Made by a program: the position numbers and the translations under genes | Shown: piece after piece, positions 51,161 through 60,834 of the stretch | Layout: each line of letters opens with the position of its first letter | Position numbering within the stretch: the first letter of the stretch is position 1 | Notes under the pieces: model-generated | What the model saw: the letters and a program-made list of their open reading frames with translations, nothing else | The model's database searches: none | What the model was told of the DNA's origin: nothing | NCBI RefSeq assembly: GCF_044761985.1 | Contig: NZ_JBIWDK010000009.1 | Span: forward strand, 65,216 to 129,215 | Source of the DNA: Peribacillus sp044761985 | GTDB lineage: Bacteria > Bacillota > Bacilli > Bacillales > DSM-1321 | Reading direction: 5' to 3' | DNA length: 64,000 bases

Positions 51161-52273
51161 ATGAAAAGGAATATTGCGGTGCTTCAAGGAGATGGCATCG
51201 GTAAAGAAGTGACTAGAGGCGCTGTAGAAATTCTTGAAGCCGTTGCTCAACGGTACGGGCATGATTTTGAATTTCAATATGGCGAAATTGGTGGTAGCGC
51301 TATCGATAACACGGGATCGCCACTACCGGACGGGACAGTAGAGATTTGCAAGAATAGCGACGCGGTATTATTAGGGGCGGTCGGGGGACCGAAGTGGGAC
51401 ACTCAACCTGCGCACCTAAGGCCAGAGCGTGGTTTATTGAAAATCCGCAAAGACCTGAATCTCTATGCTAACATCCGGCCAATTAGCTATTATTCCAGCT
51501 TGTCGGAGTCTTCACCTCTTAAAAAGGAATTCATTGAAGATGTCGATTTCGTTATTGTACGCGAGCTGACGGGTGGCCTTTATTTCGGGAAGCCGAGTGA
51601 GCGGGTGGAACGAGAAGGGAAGGATGCGGTCGTCGATACCCTTTTTTATCAGAAAGATGAAATGAAGCGCATCATTGAACTTGCATTTAAATTAGCCTCT
51701 GACCGCAAGAAAAAAGTGACATCGGTCGACAAAGCCAATGTCCTGGAATCCAGTCGGATGTGGCGTGAAACGGCTGAAGAAATCGCCAAAGATTATCCAG
51801 AAGTGGAACTTGAACACATGCTTGTTGATAATGCTGCGATGCAGCTCATAAAGAATCCGAAACAATTTGACGTTATCGTGACGGAAAATATGTTTGGTGA
51901 CATTTTAAGCGATGAAGCATCCGTCTTGACTGGTTCACTTGGCATGTTGCCTTCCGCTTCGATCTCTACGGAAGGTCCCAATTTATATGAACCGATCCAC
52001 GGATCTGCCCCTGATATTGCAGGAAAAAATCTAGCAAATCCTATTGGGACGATTTTATCGGCAGCATCGTTGTTACGCCTATCATTCGGATTGGAAAATG
52101 AGGCCGACGCGGTCGAGCAAGCGGTGGAAACGGTACTGAACTATGGACTAAGAACCGGTGATATTGCTAATGGTCAATCATCAATCACGACGACGACAGA
52201 AATGATTGCCCAAATAAAAGCAACTCTATTAGACCAGGAAGCCATCTCCAACATCATGGGAGCTTATGCATAA
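51161..52273 (+). CDS. leuB: 3-isopropylmalate dehydrogenase
   Basis: The 370-residue enzyme oxidatively decarboxylates 3-isopropylmalate with NAD. Seen are the N-terminal IAVLQGDGIGKEVTRGAVEIL, GAVGGPKWD, the substrate loop RPERGLLKIRKDLNLYANIRP, and the decarboxylase signature NMFGDILSDEASVLTGSLGMLPSAS near residue 245. NAD-binding EPIHGSAPDIAGKNLANP follows. An AGGGGAG site precedes the ATG. It lies 15 bases after leuA and is followed by a terminator-like hairpin before leuC. Confidence 0.96.
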   Translation: MKRNIAVLQGDGIGKEVTRGAVEILEAVAQRYGHDFEFQYGEIGGSAIDNTGSPLPDGTVEICKNSDAVLLGAVGGPKWDTQPAHLRPERGLLKIRKDLNLYANIRPISYYSSLSESSPLKKEFIEDVDFVIVRELTGGLYFGKPSERVEREGKDAVVDTLFYQKDEMKRIIELAFKLASDRKKKVTSVDKANVLESSRMWRETAEEIAKDYPEVELEHMLVDNAAMQLIKNPKQFDVIVTENMFGDILSDEASVLTGSLGMLPSASISTEGPNLYEPIHGSAPDIAGKNLANPIGTILSAASLLRLSFGLENEADAVEQAVETVLNYGLRTGDIANGQSSITTTTEMIAQIKATLLDQEAISNIMGAYA

Positions 52274-52281
52274 CCTTCTTT

Positions 52282-52309
52282 CACGGCCTAAATCTAGGCC
52301 GTGTTTTTT
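52282..52309 (+). terminator. Terminator inside the leu operon, between leuB and leuC
   Basis: CACGGCCTA pairs perfectly with TAGGCCGTG over a 4-base loop, followed by six T residues. No promoter is evident between it and leuC, so it probably reduces leuCD expression rather than separating two units. Confidence 0.82.
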
Positions 52310-52342
52310 AAAAAAATATAAAATTGATCGAGGTGGATATAA

Positions 52343-53752
52343 GTGGGTAAATCTATAATTGAAAAAATATGGGATCGCCATATTATATATGAAGAGGAAA
52401 ATAAACCGGATTTATTGTATATAGATCTTCAATATATTCATGAAGTAACATCCCCTCAAGCATTCGAAGGTTTGAGATTGAAAGGGCGTAAAGTAAGAAG
52501 GCCCGACCGGACTTTCGCAACAATGGACCATAATGTGCCTACTATAAATCGCCATTTCATTTCGGATGATATTGCAAGAAAACAGTTGGAGGCACTCGAT
52601 AAAAACTGTAAGGAATTCGGTATCCGTCTTGCTGACCTAGACAGCCCAGAACAAGGAATCGTTCATGTCATCGGTCCGGAATTAGGTCTTACACAACCTG
52701 GTATGACGATTGTTTGCGGGGACAGCCATACATCTACGCATGGGGCGTTCGGATCGATTGCTTTCGGGATCGGAACAAGTGAAGTGGAGCATGTTTTGGC
52801 CACTCAATCCCTATGGCAGACTAAACCAAAAACGCTCAAGCTTGAGGTTAATGGGAAACTCGGTCATGGAGTCATGGCGAAAGATGTCATTTTATATGTT
52901 ATATCCAAATTCGGTGTCGACTTTGGGACAGGACATATCATTGAATATTGTGGGGAAGTTTTCGATGCCATGTCAATGGAAGAAAGAATGACCGTATGTA
53001 ATATGTCAATCGAAGGCGGTGCTCGTGCTGGGCTAGTGGCACCAGATGAAACGACCTTCTCCTATTTGAAAGGTCGTAAATATGTTTCAAAAGGTGAAGA
53101 GTTTGAGCGTTGCGTTCAGGACTGGAAGGCACTTGTTAGTGACGCAGATGCGGTTTATGACCGGGAAATCGTCCTTGATGGCAGTTTGATTTCGCCAATG
53201 GTCAGCTGGGGAACAAATCCGGGCATGGCTAGTGGAGTGGATGAACGGGTACCGACTTTTGCAGAGGATATCACTAATACGAAGGAACTCGGCCGCGCGC
53301 TTGAATATATGGGACTTCAAGAAGGAATGGCGATTACGGATATTCCGGTTCAACATGTATTTATCGGTTCTTGTACCAATTCCAGAATTGAAGATTTACG
53401 TCAGGCTGCTGAAATGATTGAAGGCAGGACGGTTCATAAAGGTGTTCGAGCAATGGTGGTACCAGGCTCACAAAGTGTCAAGAAGCAAGCGGAAGATGAA
53501 GGATTGGATGAAATTTTTAAATCGTCAGGCTTTGAATGGCGGGAATCAGGTTGTAGCATGTGCTTGAGCATGAACCCGGATGCGGTGCCTCCTGGTGAAC
53601 ACTGTGCCTCCACGAGTAACAGGAATTTCGAGGGACGACAAGGGGCAGGGGCCAGGACCCATTTAGTAAGTCCAGCCATGGCAGCGGCTGCGGCCATATA
53701 CGGGAAGTTCGTTGATATAAGAAACTTGAAAAAAGCTGAGAGAGTTCAGTAA
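52343..53752 (+). CDS. leuC: 3-isopropylmalate dehydratase large subunit
   Basis: This 469-residue aconitase-family subunit isomerises 2- to 3-isopropylmalate with LeuD. The [4Fe-4S] cysteines are in FIGSCTNSRIEDLRQA (near residue 345) and ESGCSMCLSMNPD (near 405-408). The substrate/aconitase motifs VCGDSHTSTHGAFGSIAFGIG and STSNRNFEGRQG are present. The GTG start follows a GAGGTGG site. It begins 69 bases after leuB, across an intercistronic terminator. Confidence 0.95.
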   Translation: MGKSIIEKIWDRHIIYEEENKPDLLYIDLQYIHEVTSPQAFEGLRLKGRKVRRPDRTFATMDHNVPTINRHFISDDIARKQLEALDKNCKEFGIRLADLDSPEQGIVHVIGPELGLTQPGMTIVCGDSHTSTHGAFGSIAFGIGTSEVEHVLATQSLWQTKPKTLKLEVNGKLGHGVMAKDVILYVISKFGVDFGTGHIIEYCGEVFDAMSMEERMTVCNMSIEGGARAGLVAPDETTFSYLKGRKYVSKGEEFERCVQDWKALVSDADAVYDREIVLDGSLISPMVSWGTNPGMASGVDERVPTFAEDITNTKELGRALEYMGLQEGMAITDIPVQHVFIGSCTNSRIEDLRQAAEMIEGRTVHKGVRAMVVPGSQSVKKQAEDEGLDEIFKSSGFEWRESGCSMCLSMNPDAVPPGEHCASTSNRNFEGRQGAGARTHLVSPAMAAAAAIYGKFVDIRNLKKAERVQ

Positions 53753-53776
53753 ATACAAATTAATAGGAGGTGCACA

Positions 53777-54382
53777 ATGGAAATGGAACCCATTACTATA
53801 TATAAAGGAAGAGCGGCGGCACTAAATCGGAAAAATGTGGATACCGATCAAATCATTCCAAAGCAATTTTTAAAACGGATTGAACGAAGCGGCTTTGGCG
53901 AATTCCTGTTCTATAACTGGCGCTTTGATGAAGAAGGAAATGAACGCCCTGATTTTGAATTGAATCAGCCTCAAAATCGTGATACCTCGATTTTGATTGC
54001 GGGTGAAAACTTTGGCTGTGGATCATCAAGGGAGCATGCACCATGGTCGTTGAAAGATTATGGTTTCGATATTGTCATCGCACCATCTTATGCCGACATA
54101 TTCAAAAGCAACTGCATGAAGAATGGAATGGTTCCCATCGCATTAAACCATGAGCAAGTCCAGTACCTGATGGAGAGGGCCGCTTCCCCTGATTATGAAC
54201 TGACTGTCGATTTACCGAATCAAACGGTGAAAGATGGCCAAGGGTTTGAAGCAAGCTTCGAGATTCATCCATATTGGAAGGAAATGCTCGTCAAAGGCTG
54301 GGACGAAATATCGATCACCCTTCAATATGATGAGAAAATAGCAGCTTATGAAAAGCAAAAAGATGCAGTTTCTAATGCGTAA
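53777..54382 (+). CDS. leuD: 3-isopropylmalate dehydratase small subunit
   Basis: The 201-residue swivelling domain partner of LeuC has NVDTDQIIPKQFLKRIERSGFGEFLFYNWR near the N-terminus and the conserved AGENFGCGSSREHAPWSLKDYG around residue 75. The family's SNCMKNG segment is also seen. The ATG at 53777 has AGGAGGTG 6 bases upstream. It is the last gene of the ilv-leu operon and is followed by a terminator. Confidence 0.95.
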   Translation: MEMEPITIYKGRAAALNRKNVDTDQIIPKQFLKRIERSGFGEFLFYNWRFDEEGNERPDFELNQPQNRDTSILIAGENFGCGSSREHAPWSLKDYGFDIVIAPSYADIFKSNCMKNGMVPIALNHEQVQYLMERAASPDYELTVDLPNQTVKDGQGFEASFEIHPYWKEMLVKGWDEISITLQYDEKIAAYEKQKDAVSNA

Positions 54383-54390
54383 TGAATTCA

Positions 54391-54431
54391 AAAAAAGGCT
54401 TCCTATCCAATAAAATAGGAAGCTCTTTTTT
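54391..54431 (+). terminator. Terminator of the ilv-leu operon
   Basis: GCTTCCTAT (54398-54406) pairs with ATAGGAAGC (54415-54423), flanked by A and T runs. Confidence 0.9.
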
Positions 54432-54548
54432 GTGGAGTTTTAAATTACATATAAGTGGAATGGATACCTTGGAAGGTGACTGTTTTTTGAATTTCATTCT
54501 ATTACATGCTAAACTATTTTCCAAAAGCGAACGGCGAGGTGAATATTG

Positions 54549-55580
54549 ATGGTTGGGAAACATGGAAAGAGCACAGAGGATCCGAAGGTCGTCCCATTTC
54601 CTAATCTAGGGGAACGGTTAATCATAAAGGGCCTCGACGAGCTTGGAAAAAGGAACTTTAAAGACGCAGCCCGGCTCTTCAGTCAAGCACGGGAATTTGA
54701 GCCGGATAATGATGAAGTATGTATGGGCCTTGTCGTTTCCCTGGTTGAGCTCGAGTATTATGAAGAGTCCAAAGAATTGTGCCAAGAGATGCTTAATAAA
54801 GGAATCGGTGACTATTTCCAATTGATTAACATCTATTTAATGGTGCTACTCCAATTGAATGAACATCAGGAAATGATTACGACAATTGAACTTTTATTTG
54901 ATGAAAACCAGATCCCCTTCGACAAAGAGGAGCATTTTGAAAAGATGCTTCACTTCAGCAAGCGGGCCCTTGAAGATAAAAAAGAGGAAACCGAAAGGGA
55001 ATTACAGCTGCGGGAAGAAGAATTACAGAAGGAAGAGTTATTCGCAGGGAAATCGGATAAAGAAATGCTACTTGTGATTTCTAAACTTACGAATCTTAAT
55101 ATTCGACCTTTTGTCCCCCAAATCGAGCAGTTTCTTCAAGACCGTGATGGACACCCATTTTTTAAAACGATGCTATTAAACATCCTTATAGACCAGGAGT
55201 ATAATGAAGAAGTAACCGTTTGGAAGTTCACGCAGTCCAAGATTGTCAATCCAAAAGAGCTGGTAACCTTGAAGGAAACAAGCTTCCATAAAACGATCAT
55301 GAACCTGACAGAAGAGGAAATCAGTCATAAAAATCCGAGTTTATTTGAAATGGTGCACAGCCTAATTGAGCGGCATTCCTTTTTATTGTATCCATTCGAA
55401 CCAGAATCAGATATGATACCGGCATGGGCGGCTGCCTATCATGCGTTAGCCGAAGAGTACATGACAGGGGAAGATAGGATCCAAGAAATAGCGAATAGTT
55501 ATTCCGTTGATGGGGAAGCGGTTACGAATATTCTAGCCACTATAAAAGAAATCGAAGAAATTTCTTATCCCATTATTTAA
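54549..55580 (+). CDS. TPR-containing protein (YsoA-like)
   Basis: This 343-residue protein has tetratricopeptide-like repeats in its first 130 residues (LDELGKRNFKDAARLFSQAREFEPDNDEVCMGLVVSL ... LNEHQEMITTIELLF). A charged helix follows (LEDKKEETERELQLREEELQ), then a DUF3196-like C-terminal helical part. The position between leuD and tig is that of B. subtilis ysoA. TPR proteins mediate protein contacts; the partner is unknown. The ATG at 54549 has GCGAGGTG 7 bases upstream. Confidence 0.85.
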   Translation: MVGKHGKSTEDPKVVPFPNLGERLIIKGLDELGKRNFKDAARLFSQAREFEPDNDEVCMGLVVSLVELEYYEESKELCQEMLNKGIGDYFQLINIYLMVLLQLNEHQEMITTIELLFDENQIPFDKEEHFEKMLHFSKRALEDKKEETERELQLREEELQKEELFAGKSDKEMLLVISKLTNLNIRPFVPQIEQFLQDRDGHPFFKTMLLNILIDQEYNEEVTVWKFTQSKIVNPKELVTLKETSFHKTIMNLTEEEISHKNPSLFEMVHSLIERHSFLLYPFEPESDMIPAWAAAYHALAEEYMTGEDRIQEIANSYSVDGEAVTNILATIKEIEEISYPII

Positions 55581-55590
55581 CCTATTGCTG

Positions 55591-55618
55591 TTGTAACGGT
55601 TTGAACCTGTGTTATAAT
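55591..55618 (+). promoter_or_regulatory. Sigma-A promoter of tig
   Basis: TTGTAA at 55591-55596, a 16-base spacer, and TATAAT at 55613-55618, about 150 bases before the tig start. Confidence 0.75.
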
Positions 55619-55766
55619 GTAGTGGTTGTAATGTATAATCGTCTAATTTTGACGAATTCCCAATTTTTTTCTTGGGTATATTTGAAGGATGACTTGTTAA
55701 CACTTGCAAAGCATATTCATCCAATGCTTATTATTGAAGTATATAGATCTTTTTGGAGGGAAACAC

Positions 55767-57059
55767 ATGTCTGTAAAATGGGAAAAACAAGAAGGTAATC
55801 AAGGCGTATTAACAATCGAAGTAGAAGCTGTAAAAGTAAACGAAGGTTTAGACGCAGCATTCAAAAAAGTAGTTAAACAAGTAAACGTACCTGGCTTCCG
55901 TAAAGGTAAAATGCCACGTCAAATGTTCGAAAAGAAATTCGGCGTAGAATCATTATATCAAGATGCTCTTGATTTCATCCTTCCTGATGCATATGCAAAT
56001 GCTGTCGAAGAAGCTGGAATTCAGCCTGTAGATCGTCCAGAAATCGACATCGAGAAAATGGAAAAAGGCGAAAACCTAATCTTCACGGCTACTGTAACAG
56101 TTAAGCCTGAAGTTAAATTAGGAGATTACAAAGGTGTTGAAGTGGAAAAATTCAATACTGAAGTAACTGACGAAGACGTTGATAACGAATTGAAATCAAT
56201 GCAAGAACGTCAAGCTGAACTTGTCGTTAAAGAAGAAGGGCAAGCTGCAGAAGGCGATACAGTCGTTCTTGATTTTGAAGGATTCGTTGATGGTGAAGCA
56301 TTCGAAGGCGGAGCTTCAGAAAACCATTCACTAGAAATCGGTTCTAACTCATTCATCCCTGGTTTCGAAGAGCAACTTATTGGTCTTGAAACTGGCGCTG
56401 AAAAAGACATCGAAGTTACATTCCCTGAAGAATACCATGCTGCTGAACTTGCAGGTAAACCAGCTGTATTCAAAGTGAAAATTCACGAAATCAAAACAAA
56501 ACAACTTCCTGAGTTGGATGATGAATTCGCGAAAGACGTTGACGAAGAAGTTGAAACGTTAGCTGAACTTAAAGAAAAAACAAAACATAAATTAGAGCAT
56601 GACAAAAAACACGAAGAAGAAAACTTCGTACAAAACACTGTAATCGGTAAAGCTGTTGAAGGTGCAGAAATGGACATTCCTGAAGCTATGATTTCTAACG
56701 AAGTAGACCGCATGATGAATGAGTTCTCTCAACGCATTCAATCTCAAGGCCTAAACTTAGAACTTTACTACCAATTCTCAGGTCAAGACGAAGAAGCATT
56801 AAAAGCACAAATGAAAGAAGAAGCTGAAGGACAAGTTCGTACAAGCTTGACTCTTGAAGCTATCGCTGAAGCTGAAAAAATTGAAGCAACTGATGAAGAC
56901 GTTGAAGCTGAACTTGCAGAAATGGCTACAATGTACAACATGGAAGTTGAAGCAATCAAACAAGCTCTTGGAAACTTAGAAAGCATCAAAGGCGATCTTA
57001 AAATTAAGAAAGCAATTGACTTCTTAGTGGAAAACAGCAAAACTGTTGAAGCAAAATAA
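55767..57059 (+). CDS. tig: Trigger factor
   Basis: This 430-residue ribosome-associated chaperone and prolyl isomerase folds nascent chains. The N-terminal ribosome-binding domain contains the signature GFRKGKMPRQMFEKKFG near residue 35. The FKBP-like PPIase domain (about 150-245) has GDTVVLDFEGFVDGEAFEGG and FIPGFEEQLIGLE. The C-terminal helical domain (about 250-430) is rich in Glu. The ATG at 55767 follows a GGAGGG site; the frame is open further upstream without one. Codon choice is strongly biased (many GAA, AAA, GTT), as in highly expressed genes. Confidence 0.95.
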   Translation: MSVKWEKQEGNQGVLTIEVEAVKVNEGLDAAFKKVVKQVNVPGFRKGKMPRQMFEKKFGVESLYQDALDFILPDAYANAVEEAGIQPVDRPEIDIEKMEKGENLIFTATVTVKPEVKLGDYKGVEVEKFNTEVTDEDVDNELKSMQERQAELVVKEEGQAAEGDTVVLDFEGFVDGEAFEGGASENHSLEIGSNSFIPGFEEQLIGLETGAEKDIEVTFPEEYHAAELAGKPAVFKVKIHEIKTKQLPELDDEFAKDVDEEVETLAELKEKTKHKLEHDKKHEEENFVQNTVIGKAVEGAEMDIPEAMISNEVDRMMNEFSQRIQSQGLNLELYYQFSGQDEEALKAQMKEEAEGQVRTSLTLEAIAEAEKIEATDEDVEAELAEMATMYNMEVEAIKQALGNLESIKGDLKIKKAIDFLVENSKTVEAK

Positions 57060-57098
57060 TTTATTTTAAGTAAGTGTTTACTAATATTTTCTTCAAAG

Positions 57099-57129
57099 AA
57101 ACAAGGCGCGAGTAATCGTGCCTTGTTTT
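57099..57129 (+). terminator. Terminator of tig
   Basis: ACAAGGC and GCCTTGT pair, with an inner CGA/TCG pair set, followed by TTTTA. Confidence 0.8.
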
Positions 57130-57347
57130 ATACATATTAAGAATTTGTTGGTAATTTTAACTATCGGATAGTTTCTGATTGATTTTTTTTTCATTTCAGT
57201 GTAGATTAATTCTAATGCTGCATATACATATTTATACAGAAAAACCTTATTTTAAAAACCGAAAAGTTTGGACATACTGGTAAATGGAAACATACATATG
57301 AAATGAAAATTTGTACTTATTGGACAACTTGTGGGTGAGCGTTTTTG
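57130..57347. other. AT-rich gap between tig and clpX
   Basis: I see no coding frame, repeat or strong promoter in this part; the likely clpX promoter lies at its downstream edge. Confidence 0.4.
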
Positions 57348-57376
57348 TTACAAAATTTCCAAGAACGTGATAGAAT
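57348..57376 (+). promoter_or_regulatory. Candidate extended -10 promoter of clpX
   Basis: TTACAA at 57348-57353, a 17-base spacer, and TAGAAT at 57371-57376 preceded by TGA, an extended -10. A TTGACA at 57437 has no partner -10 box at the right distance. Confidence 0.65.
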
Positions 57377-57489
57377 GCAAAACATACTAGGAATTTTGGA
57401 ACGCTAAAGTATTTGTGTGTCTTTCCTATAGTGGATTTGACACCTTTACATCACTAGAGTTGGAAGAGTATTTAAAGGGGTGAACGTTC

Positions 57490-58758
57490 ATGTTTAAATT
57501 TAATGATGAAAAAGGACAATTAAAATGTTCTTTTTGCGGAAAAACTCAAGAACAGGTCCGCAAACTGGTAGCTGGTCCAGGTGTATATATTTGTGACGAG
57601 TGTATCGAACTTTGTACTGAAATCGTTGAAGAAGAGCTAGGTACTGATGAAGAAGTAGAATTTAGAGATGTACCTAAACCTAAGGAAATTCGTGCGATAC
57701 TAGACGAATACGTAATTGGACAAGAACAGGCTAAAAAATCTTTGGCCGTCGCTGTTTATAATCATTATAAACGTATCAATTCCAATAGCAAAGTTGATGA
57801 CGTCGAGTTATCCAAGAGTAATATCGCTCTTATTGGACCGACAGGAAGCGGGAAAACGCTACTTGCCCAAACATTGGCGCGTCTATTGAATGTACCTTTT
57901 GCCATTGCTGACGCAACTTCATTAACGGAAGCTGGTTATGTTGGGGAAGATGTAGAGAACATCCTTCTTAAGCTGATTCAAGCGGCTGATTACGATGTGG
58001 AAAAAGCGGAAAAAGGCATCATTTATATTGATGAAATTGATAAAGTGGCCCGTAAATCCGAAAACCCATCGATTACACGCGATGTATCCGGTGAAGGTGT
58101 ACAGCAGGCCTTATTGAAAATTCTTGAAGGTACCGTGGCAAGCGTTCCGCCACAAGGAGGACGTAAACATCCTCATCAAGAATTCATCCAAATCGATACG
58201 ACTAATATCTTATTCATCTGTGGTGGTGCTTTTGACGGCATCGAACCGATCATCAAACGCCGTTTAGGCCAAAAAGTCATTGGCTTTGGTTCTGATGTTA
58301 AAAAAGATGATATCGCAGAAAAAGAATTGCTTTCTAAAGTTCTTCCAGAAGATTTACTGCGTTTCGGTCTAATTCCGGAATTCATCGGTCGTCTTCCTGT
58401 CATTGCTACACTAGAGCAATTGGACGAAGCCGCTTTGATTGAAATCCTTACAAAACCGAAAAATGCTCTTGTGAAGCAATATCAAAAATTGCTTGAGCTT
58501 GACGACGTGGAATTGGAATTCGAACAGGAAGCACTTAGTGAAATTGCTAAAAAGGCGATTGAACGTAAAACAGGTGCGCGTGGACTCCGTTCCATCATTG
58601 AAGGAATTATCCTTGAAGTGATGTTCGATCTTCCATCACGTGATGATGTTGCCAAATGTGTAATTACAGGAAGCACAATCGCGAAAAACGAAACACCAAA
58701 GCTTGTCCTGAAAGATGGTACAACCATTCAGGGACAAGGGAAGAAAACATCTGCTTAA
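57490..58758 (+). CDS. clpX: ClpXP protease ATP-binding subunit ClpX
   Basis: The 422-residue AAA+ unfoldase feeds substrates to ClpP. The N-terminal zinc domain has CSFCGKTQEQVRKLVAGPG and ICDEC. Walker A is GPTGSGKTLLAQTLA near residue 117 and Walker B IIYIDEIDKVARK. The ClpP-binding IGF loop lies in GQKVIGFGSDV, and sensor 2 in the GARGLRSIIEGI region. An AAAGGGG site precedes the ATG. It is single, with terminators on both sides, as in B. subtilis. Confidence 0.97.
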   Translation: MFKFNDEKGQLKCSFCGKTQEQVRKLVAGPGVYICDECIELCTEIVEEELGTDEEVEFRDVPKPKEIRAILDEYVIGQEQAKKSLAVAVYNHYKRINSNSKVDDVELSKSNIALIGPTGSGKTLLAQTLARLLNVPFAIADATSLTEAGYVGEDVENILLKLIQAADYDVEKAEKGIIYIDEIDKVARKSENPSITRDVSGEGVQQALLKILEGTVASVPPQGGRKHPHQEFIQIDTTNILFICGGAFDGIEPIIKRRLGQKVIGFGSDVKKDDIAEKELLSKVLPEDLLRFGLIPEFIGRLPVIATLEQLDEAALIEILTKPKNALVKQYQKLLELDDVELEFEQEALSEIAKKAIERKTGARGLRSIIEGIILEVMFDLPSRDDVAKCVITGSTIAKNETPKLVLKDGTTIQGQGKKTSA

Positions 58759-58768
58759 TCGATTAGTC

Positions 58769-58800
58769 AAAAAACTGCCAGTTCTTCTGGCAGTTTTTTT
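58769..58800 (+). terminator. Terminator of clpX
   Basis: AAAACTGCCAG pairs perfectly with CTGGCAGTTTT over 5 bases, followed by more T residues. Confidence 0.93.
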
Positions 58801-58874
58801 ATGTTCTTTTTCATTACCTCAGTGCTTCTAAGTTTATATCTCAAAACACCAAAATTTACATCCCATATTTATTG

Positions 58875-58904
58875 GATTATTTCGCCCTCCCCTAGGAGAT
58901 ACTA
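58875..58904 (+). promoter_or_regulatory. Candidate sigma-F promoter of lonB
   Basis: GATTA at 58875-58879, a 15-base spacer, and GGAGATACTA at 58895-58904. The second box fits the sigma-F -10 consensus GGNRANANTR fully; the first differs from GYWTA at one base. lonB is forespore-specific in B. subtilis. Confidence 0.6.
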
Positions 58905-58939
58905 TCAGAAATGACAAGGCAGTAGCAGGAGGGAAAACG

Positions 58940-60610
58940 ATGAACTGGACAGGAATAGCGTTATTTATTCAGCTGTTTTTTGGTATTGTGATTGGTTTGT
59001 ATTTTTTGAATTTATTAAAAGGTCAACGGACACAAAAAGTTTCGATTAACCGTGATTCACGAAAGGAAATGGATCAGCTACAAAGGATGAGGTCCATCTC
59101 CCTAACAGAGCCATTGTCAGAAAAGGTGAGGCCGATTACATTTAAGGATATCATCGGTCAGGAGGACGGCATCAAATCTCTAAAAGCAGCTTTATGCGGT
59201 CCGAATCCTCAGCATGTGATCATTTATGGCCCTCCAGGAGTGGGGAAAACGGCAGCTGCAAGGATCGTTCTAGAAGAAGCCAAGAAAAATGGGAAGTCTC
59301 CTTTCAAGAAGTCGGCAGTCTTTATCGAACTGGATGCAACGACTGCTAGATTCGATGAACGGGGAATAGCCGATCCGTTAATAGGTTCAGTACACGACCC
59401 TATATATCAAGGCGCCGGGGCCATGGGCCAGGCGGGTATCCCGCAACCCAAACAAGGGGCTGTCAGTAATGCTCATGGCGGCGTACTGTTTATAGATGAA
59501 ATTGGGGAACTCCATCCCATTCAAATGAACAAGTTGTTAAAGGTGCTGGAAGACCGGAAAGTGTTTCTCGAAAGTGCTTATTATCAAGAGGAAAATCAAA
59601 ATATTCCGACCCATATCCATGATATATTTAAAAATGGACTTCCTGCCGACTTTCGCTTGATTGGGGCTACAACAAGAACGCCTAATGAAATTGCCCCAGC
59701 CATTCGTTCAAGGTGCATTGAAGTGTTTTTCCGTGAACTGGACCGTGAGGAAATCGTATCCGTTGCCAAAAATGCTTCCGATAAGGTAGGTATCACTATT
59801 AGTGAAAAGGGACTTCAGTCGATTTCGGATTACGCCCGAAATGGAAGGGAAGCTGTCAATATGATTCAAACATTGGCCGGTATCTCCATTAATGAAAATC
59901 GAAGCTACATCAGGGAAGAAGATATTGATTGGATGGCTCATAGCAGCCAACTTACACAGAGGATGGACCGGAAAATAGAGTCAAGTCCAAAAATAGGATT
60001 GGTTAATGGTCTTGCCGTTTATGGTCCTAACAGTGGAGCTTTGTTGGAAATCGAAGTGACTGTGATGGCTGCTAACGATGATAAAGGTTCAATCAATATT
60101 ACAGGGATAGTCGAAGAAGAAAGCATTGGTGGTGGAAATGGGAAATCCATTCGTCGCAAGAGCATGGCCAAGGGGTCGATTGAAAATGTCATCACGGTCC
60201 TGCGTTCCATGGGCGTTCCAGCCGACCAATTCGATATCCATGTTAACTTCCCAGGCGGCAGCCCTGTGGACGGTCCATCAGCGGGTATAGCGATGGCAAC
60301 GGGCATATACTCGGCCATCTATAAAATGCCTGTGGATCATACGGTAGCGATGACGGGAGAAATTAGTATTCATGGTGGCGTTAAACCAATCGGAGGCGTC
60401 ATTCCGAAGATAAAGGCCGCAAAACTGGCTGGGGCAAAGACTGTCATTATTCCAGCTGAAAACATGCAACCGTTGCTGCTGGAAATAAAAGATATCGAGA
60501 TTATTCCTGTTACGAATGTAAAAGAAGTATTGGATAGGGCGCTGAAGAAAGAGATAATATCCGATCAGATATTAGCCTCCTTGGACCCTTCGAAAAAAGA
60601 AAGCGTATAA
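58940..60610 (+). CDS. lonB: ATP-dependent protease LonB
   Basis: The 556-residue Lon variant has no large N-terminal substrate domain but has a single N-terminal membrane anchor (ALFIQLFFGIVIGLYFLNLL). The AAA+ domain has Walker A YGPPGVGKTAAAR near residue 97 and Walker B GGVLFIDEIGELHP. The C-terminal protease domain has catalytic Ser in DGPSAGIAMA and catalytic Lys in the PKIKAAKLAG segment near residue 506. LonB acts in the forespore. An AGGAGGG site precedes the ATG. It lies between clpX and lonA as in B. subtilis. Confidence 0.94.
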   Translation: MNWTGIALFIQLFFGIVIGLYFLNLLKGQRTQKVSINRDSRKEMDQLQRMRSISLTEPLSEKVRPITFKDIIGQEDGIKSLKAALCGPNPQHVIIYGPPGVGKTAAARIVLEEAKKNGKSPFKKSAVFIELDATTARFDERGIADPLIGSVHDPIYQGAGAMGQAGIPQPKQGAVSNAHGGVLFIDEIGELHPIQMNKLLKVLEDRKVFLESAYYQEENQNIPTHIHDIFKNGLPADFRLIGATTRTPNEIAPAIRSRCIEVFFRELDREEIVSVAKNASDKVGITISEKGLQSISDYARNGREAVNMIQTLAGISINENRSYIREEDIDWMAHSSQLTQRMDRKIESSPKIGLVNGLAVYGPNSGALLEIEVTVMAANDDKGSINITGIVEEESIGGGNGKSIRRKSMAKGSIENVITVLRSMGVPADQFDIHVNFPGGSPVDGPSAGIAMATGIYSAIYKMPVDHTVAMTGEISIHGGVKPIGGVIPKIKAAKLAGAKTVIIPAENMQPLLLEIKDIEIIPVTNVKEVLDRALKKEIISDQILASLDPSKKESV

Positions 60611-60616
60611 CAGGAG

Positions 60617-60647
60617 AACCCCGGTTTGAAAAAGACCGGGGCGTTTT
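60617..60647 (+). terminator. Terminator of lonB
   Basis: CCCCGGT (60619-60625) pairs with ACCGGGG (60635-60641), followed by CGTTTT. Confidence 0.82.
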
Positions 60648-60738
60648 CTGGCCGAAAAAAATAATCATGAATTCGGGCGTGCTTTTTCCTCGGAAATTGG
60701 AGATAATAAAAGCAATTATACCTGTTAAGGTAAACAAA

Positions 60739-60767
60739 TAGACACTTCTATATAAATAGGATAGAAT
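60739..60767 (+). promoter_or_regulatory. Candidate sigma-A promoter of lonA
   Basis: TAGACA at 60739-60744, a 17-base spacer, and TAGAAT at 60762-60767, each one base from consensus. No CIRCE or sigma-B element is visible before lonA. Confidence 0.65.
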
Positions 60768-60834
60768 TGTTAAAAGGTTGATAACTTGGGTAATTAGTTT
60801 ACAACGACGATACTAAATTTGGAGGTGTCAGGAA

